A DNA stretch of 6,348 bases from Alangreenwoodia sp964438605 (GTDB lineage: Bacteria > Bacillota > Clostridia > Peptostreptococcales > Anaerovoracaceae). The translations under genes were made by a program, and so were the position numbers. Numbering within the stretch: position 1 is the first letter of the stretch; the number at the start of each line of letters is the position of its first letter. Shown here piece by piece: positions 5,202-6,348 of the stretch. Location: assembly GCA_964438605.1 (NCBI GenBank), contig CAYTKT010000073.1:1-6348 (forward strand). The letters run 5' to 3'. The notes under the pieces were generated by a model, which saw only the letters and a list, made by a program, of their open reading frames with translations, ran no database searches and was not told where the DNA came from.

Positions 5202-5345
5202 TTAAGCGTAGCTCAGGCGCGTCTGTTTCCGGTATCCATCCCCCCCTATGTCAGATTCTGGCGCGTCTGTTTCCGGTATCTGATCCGTTGTCTCCGACAC
5301 CGGCTGAATTTCTTCTCCTGCCGTCCGATGATTTTTATTTTCCAT
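5202..5345 (-). CDS. N-terminal cytoplasmic tail of the GH26-like protein, out of frame with the rest
   Basis: AGGAGG at 5355-5360 lies nine bases before ATG 5345 (MENKNHRTAGEE). A second ATG two codons upstream, at 5351, is only three bases from it and less likely. The frame gives an acidic, Pro/Thr/Glu-rich tail with IPETDAPES, then IGGDGYRKQ, and stops at 5202. The next frame over holds a second copy of the same motif, IPETDAPEL, followed by about 30 residues and KKTKRIR plus the membrane helix. The two frames meet at the G7 run (5240-5246). As it stands this is a 47-residue peptide. I read it as the 5' end of the glycosidase gene, not a separate gene. Confidence 0.7.
   Translation of the reverse strand: MENKNHRTAGEEIQPVSETTDQIPETDAPESDIGGDGYRKQTRLSYA
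5216..5280 (-). repeat. 21-bp direct repeat, offset 44 bp, in the glycosidase 5' region
   Basis: The bases 5216-5236 and 5260-5280 are identical over 21 positions (both contain GCGCGTCTGTTTCCGGTAT). On the minus strand each encodes IPETDAP, but in different frames because the offset is 44 and not a multiple of three. The spacer holds the C7 run (G7 on the coding strand). An ancestral offset of 45 bp, 15 codons, would have kept both copies in frame. Confidence 0.9.
5240..5246 (-). other. Seven-G homopolymer at the frameshift point
   Basis: On the coding strand the reading GAC ATA GGG GGG GAT leads to the stop at 5202. Eight G would give GGG GGG GGA TGG ATA CCG and continue into the membrane helix and catalytic domain. 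Candidates are phase variation by slippage, -1 ribosomal or transcriptional slippage on the G run, a fixed inactivating deletion, or a sequencing miscount. Confidence 0.8.
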
Positions 5346-5420
5346 AGCCATTTTCCTCCTCTTAATTTTTTTAATAAGCATCGCCTGCATCGGAGATTTC
5401 CTTTTTCAGCATCTGCTCAT

Positions 5421-5450
5421 CAACCGATGTCAAGCGACGTCAACATCTGA
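5421..5450. repeat. Three 10-bp tandem repeats upstream of the glycosidase gene
   Basis: CAACCGATGT, CAAGCGACGT and CAACATCTGA follow each other with a period of 10; the first two match at 8 of 10 positions, the third is degenerate. One helical turn of spacing fits binding sites on one DNA face. The stretch can also fold, with GATGT pairing to ACATC and CCGAT to a later ATCGG. It would lie in the 5' leader if the promoter at 5530-5557 is real. Confidence 0.3.
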
Positions 5451-5499
5451 ATATCGGTTTCTGAATACGAACCTGTAAGTTCCACAGATTGGTGAAACT

Positions 5500-5522
5500 G
5501 ATGCTTTTATATATCAAGCATC
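5500..5522 (-). other. Stem-loop at the predicted start of the glycosidase leader
   Basis: GATGCTT (5500-5506) and AAGCATC (5516-5522) pair perfectly over 7 bp around a 9-base AT-only loop apart from one C/G. No T tract follows on either strand. It begins where a transcript from 5530-5557 would start, so it could be a 5' protective hairpin. Confidence 0.35.
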
Positions 5523-5529
5523 CCCTTAG

Positions 5530-5557
5530 AATGTAAGTTTTCTGAATGTGCTAACAA
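5530..5557 (-). promoter_or_regulatory. Candidate promoter of the glycosidase gene
   Basis: TTGTTA (5552-5557), a 16-bp spacer and TACATT (5530-5535), about 185 bases before the start at 5345. An overlapping alternative is TTACAT, 17 bp, TATATA a little downstream. Neither is a consensus match, so this is a moderate call. Confidence 0.35.
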
Positions 5558-5579
5558 TTCTTCCTGCATTTATACTGCA

Positions 5580-5946
5580 TCATGGTCTGCCTGTAAATAT
5601 AGAAAAATCAACAGCTTGGACAGATTTTACTGTTCCATAAGCAGACACTGATAAAATAAGCAGGGTGGCAGGAGAAACATCGCTGTTTCCTCTGCCATTC
5701 TGCTTTTCAAAATCCGTTTCCGAACTCATGCTGCTATGCCGGGCCTCACCGGTCCGGCTTAGCGGCACAACCGCAAGCTTGCTGTCATACGGCTTTGCAT
5801 ATGCAATCATATCGAAACAATTCAACGCCTCGTTATCAAACGCAAAATTATCTCATCTCAGCTTTTGCTACATAATTGTATCTACTCTATTTCGATTCGC
5901 CGATGCCAAACACAGTCCGTCCATCGTTCAGTCCTGTAAACTCCAT
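5580..5946 (-). pseudogene. Possible decayed reading frame, family not recognised
   Basis: Two bases after the transglutaminase-like stop, ATG 5946 opens MEFTGLNDGRTVFGIGESK and meets TAG at 5887-5889. The same frame then reads SRYNYVAKAEMR and a TAA at 5848-5850. A neighbouring frame continues NFAFDNEALNCFDMIAYAKP and stays open to TGA at 5580-5582, ending VDFSIFTGRP. The pieces read like one protein broken by a nonsense codon and a frameshift, with protein-like mix and few rare residues. No ribosome binding site is clear and I cannot name the family. It may equally be non-coding DNA with chance open frames. Confidence 0.3.
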
Positions 5947-5947
5947 C

Positions 5948-6348
5948 TTAACGCTTCGCGTAAATAAACGGCGCATTTCCATAAGTCATTTCATACAAGT
6001 AATAACTGTAACCATCGCGGCGTTTTGCCATCGTCAACTCCGTATCATAAATATACGTTCTGCCGTCCATATCAATTTCAATCCAGCCGTGCGGCCGTCT
6101 GTTGTGGCCGACAAGTCCGGCGATTTCTCTCGGATTATAGCCGATATTTTTCGCCAGATAATAATATGCCGCCGCAAAGCTGTAACAATTACCTTTATGC
6201 TTTTGGAACATCGGCACCGCGTAAGACTCCGTCCAGCCCTTGGCGCCTGTGGCCAGCTTTTCCCTCGAAAGATACGTATAATTGTTAATCATATAATTAA
6301 ACGCCGCTTTCAGCATCTGATGCTGCGTCATGCCGGAAGTCACACATG
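5948..6348 (-). CDS. Transglutaminase-like domain protein, C-terminal part (5' end outside the window)
   Basis: At least 131 C-terminal residues are present; the frame is open to the window edge, so the GTG at 6343 is not the true start. The fold signature is complete. Cys53 lies in KGNCYSFAAAYYYLAKNIGY, the nucleophile at the start of a helix; His85 in RPHGWIEI; Asp100 in YIYDTEL. This is the Cys-His-Asp triad of the transglutaminase/protease core superfamily, with a preceding helix (HQMLKAAFNYMI). Such domains in clostridia are usually the C-terminal end of secreted or membrane proteins and may act on cell-wall or surface proteins. The exact reaction (cross-linking, hydrolysis) is not known. 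It ends in IYAKR with no clear terminator after it; the next 550 bases hold no intact gene. Confidence 0.88.
   Translation of the reverse strand, partial: CVTSGMTQHQMLKAAFNYMINNYTYLSREKLATGAKGWTESYAVPMFQKHKGNCYSFAAAYYYLAKNIGYNPREIAGLVGHNRRPHGWIEIDMDGRTYIYDTELTMAKRRDGYSYYLYEMTYGNAPFIYAKR

Noticed and set aside
1..6348. CRISPR array, tRNA or rRNA genes, phage or toxin-antitoxin system
   Set aside because: No regularly spaced repeats beyond the two short repeats listed, no tRNA cloverleaf or rRNA motif, and no recognisable phage or toxin-antitoxin protein on either strand.

Overview
The window looks like a piece of a Clostridia genome, most likely Lachnospiraceae-like. Every credible gene is on the minus strand, so gene order below runs from high to low coordinates. 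The evidence is AGGAGG-type ribosome binding sites, sigma-A promoters of the form TTGATA-16-TATAAT, AT-rich intergenic DNA, a TPR plus suppressor-of-fused protein, a membrane-anchored GH26-like glycosidase, a C-H-D transglutaminase-like protein, and the start of an IS1182-like transposase. The taxonomic placement is an inference from gene content; no rRNA or marker gene is present.

Right edge (5948-6348): the C-terminal end of a transglutaminase-like protein whose 5' part lies outside the window. About 560 bp follow without an intact gene (5391-5947). This stretch holds a possible decayed reading frame (5580-5946), a candidate promoter, a hairpin and a set of 10-bp repeats.

Centre (3418-5345): a membrane-anchored GH26-like glycosidase. 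Its N-terminal cytoplasmic tail (5202-5345) and its membrane and catalytic part (open from 5250 down to 3418) are in different frames. They meet at a run of seven G (minus strand) next to a 21-bp direct repeat with a 44-bp offset. One more G would restore a single protein of about 640 residues and make the repeat offset 45 bp, a whole number of codons. Next comes a hairpin, a strong promoter, a structured leader and the TPR/SUFU gene (2158-3201). That gene has a convincing intrinsic terminator at 1985-2023.

Left (1-1980): about 400 bp with nothing recognised, then a strong promoter (1508-1535). It opens onto about 450 bp of RNA-like structure. This has a four-way-junction-like fold at 1401-1487, further hairpins, and a terminator at 1124-1166 whose 5' arm has alternative pairing partners. 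Below it is a secreted, probably cell-surface protein (186-1040) whose ribosome binding site sits in the loop of an 8-bp stem. Its 3' end appears to run into the left end of an IS1182-like element, replacing the original C-terminus. The element's transposase starts at 172 and runs out of the window.

The genes do not form one obvious pathway. Three of the five main ones (transglutaminase-like, GH26-like, signal-peptide protein) probably act at or outside the cell envelope. The two observations most worth following are the poly-G/direct-repeat frameshift and the undescribed, attenuator-like leader RNA.
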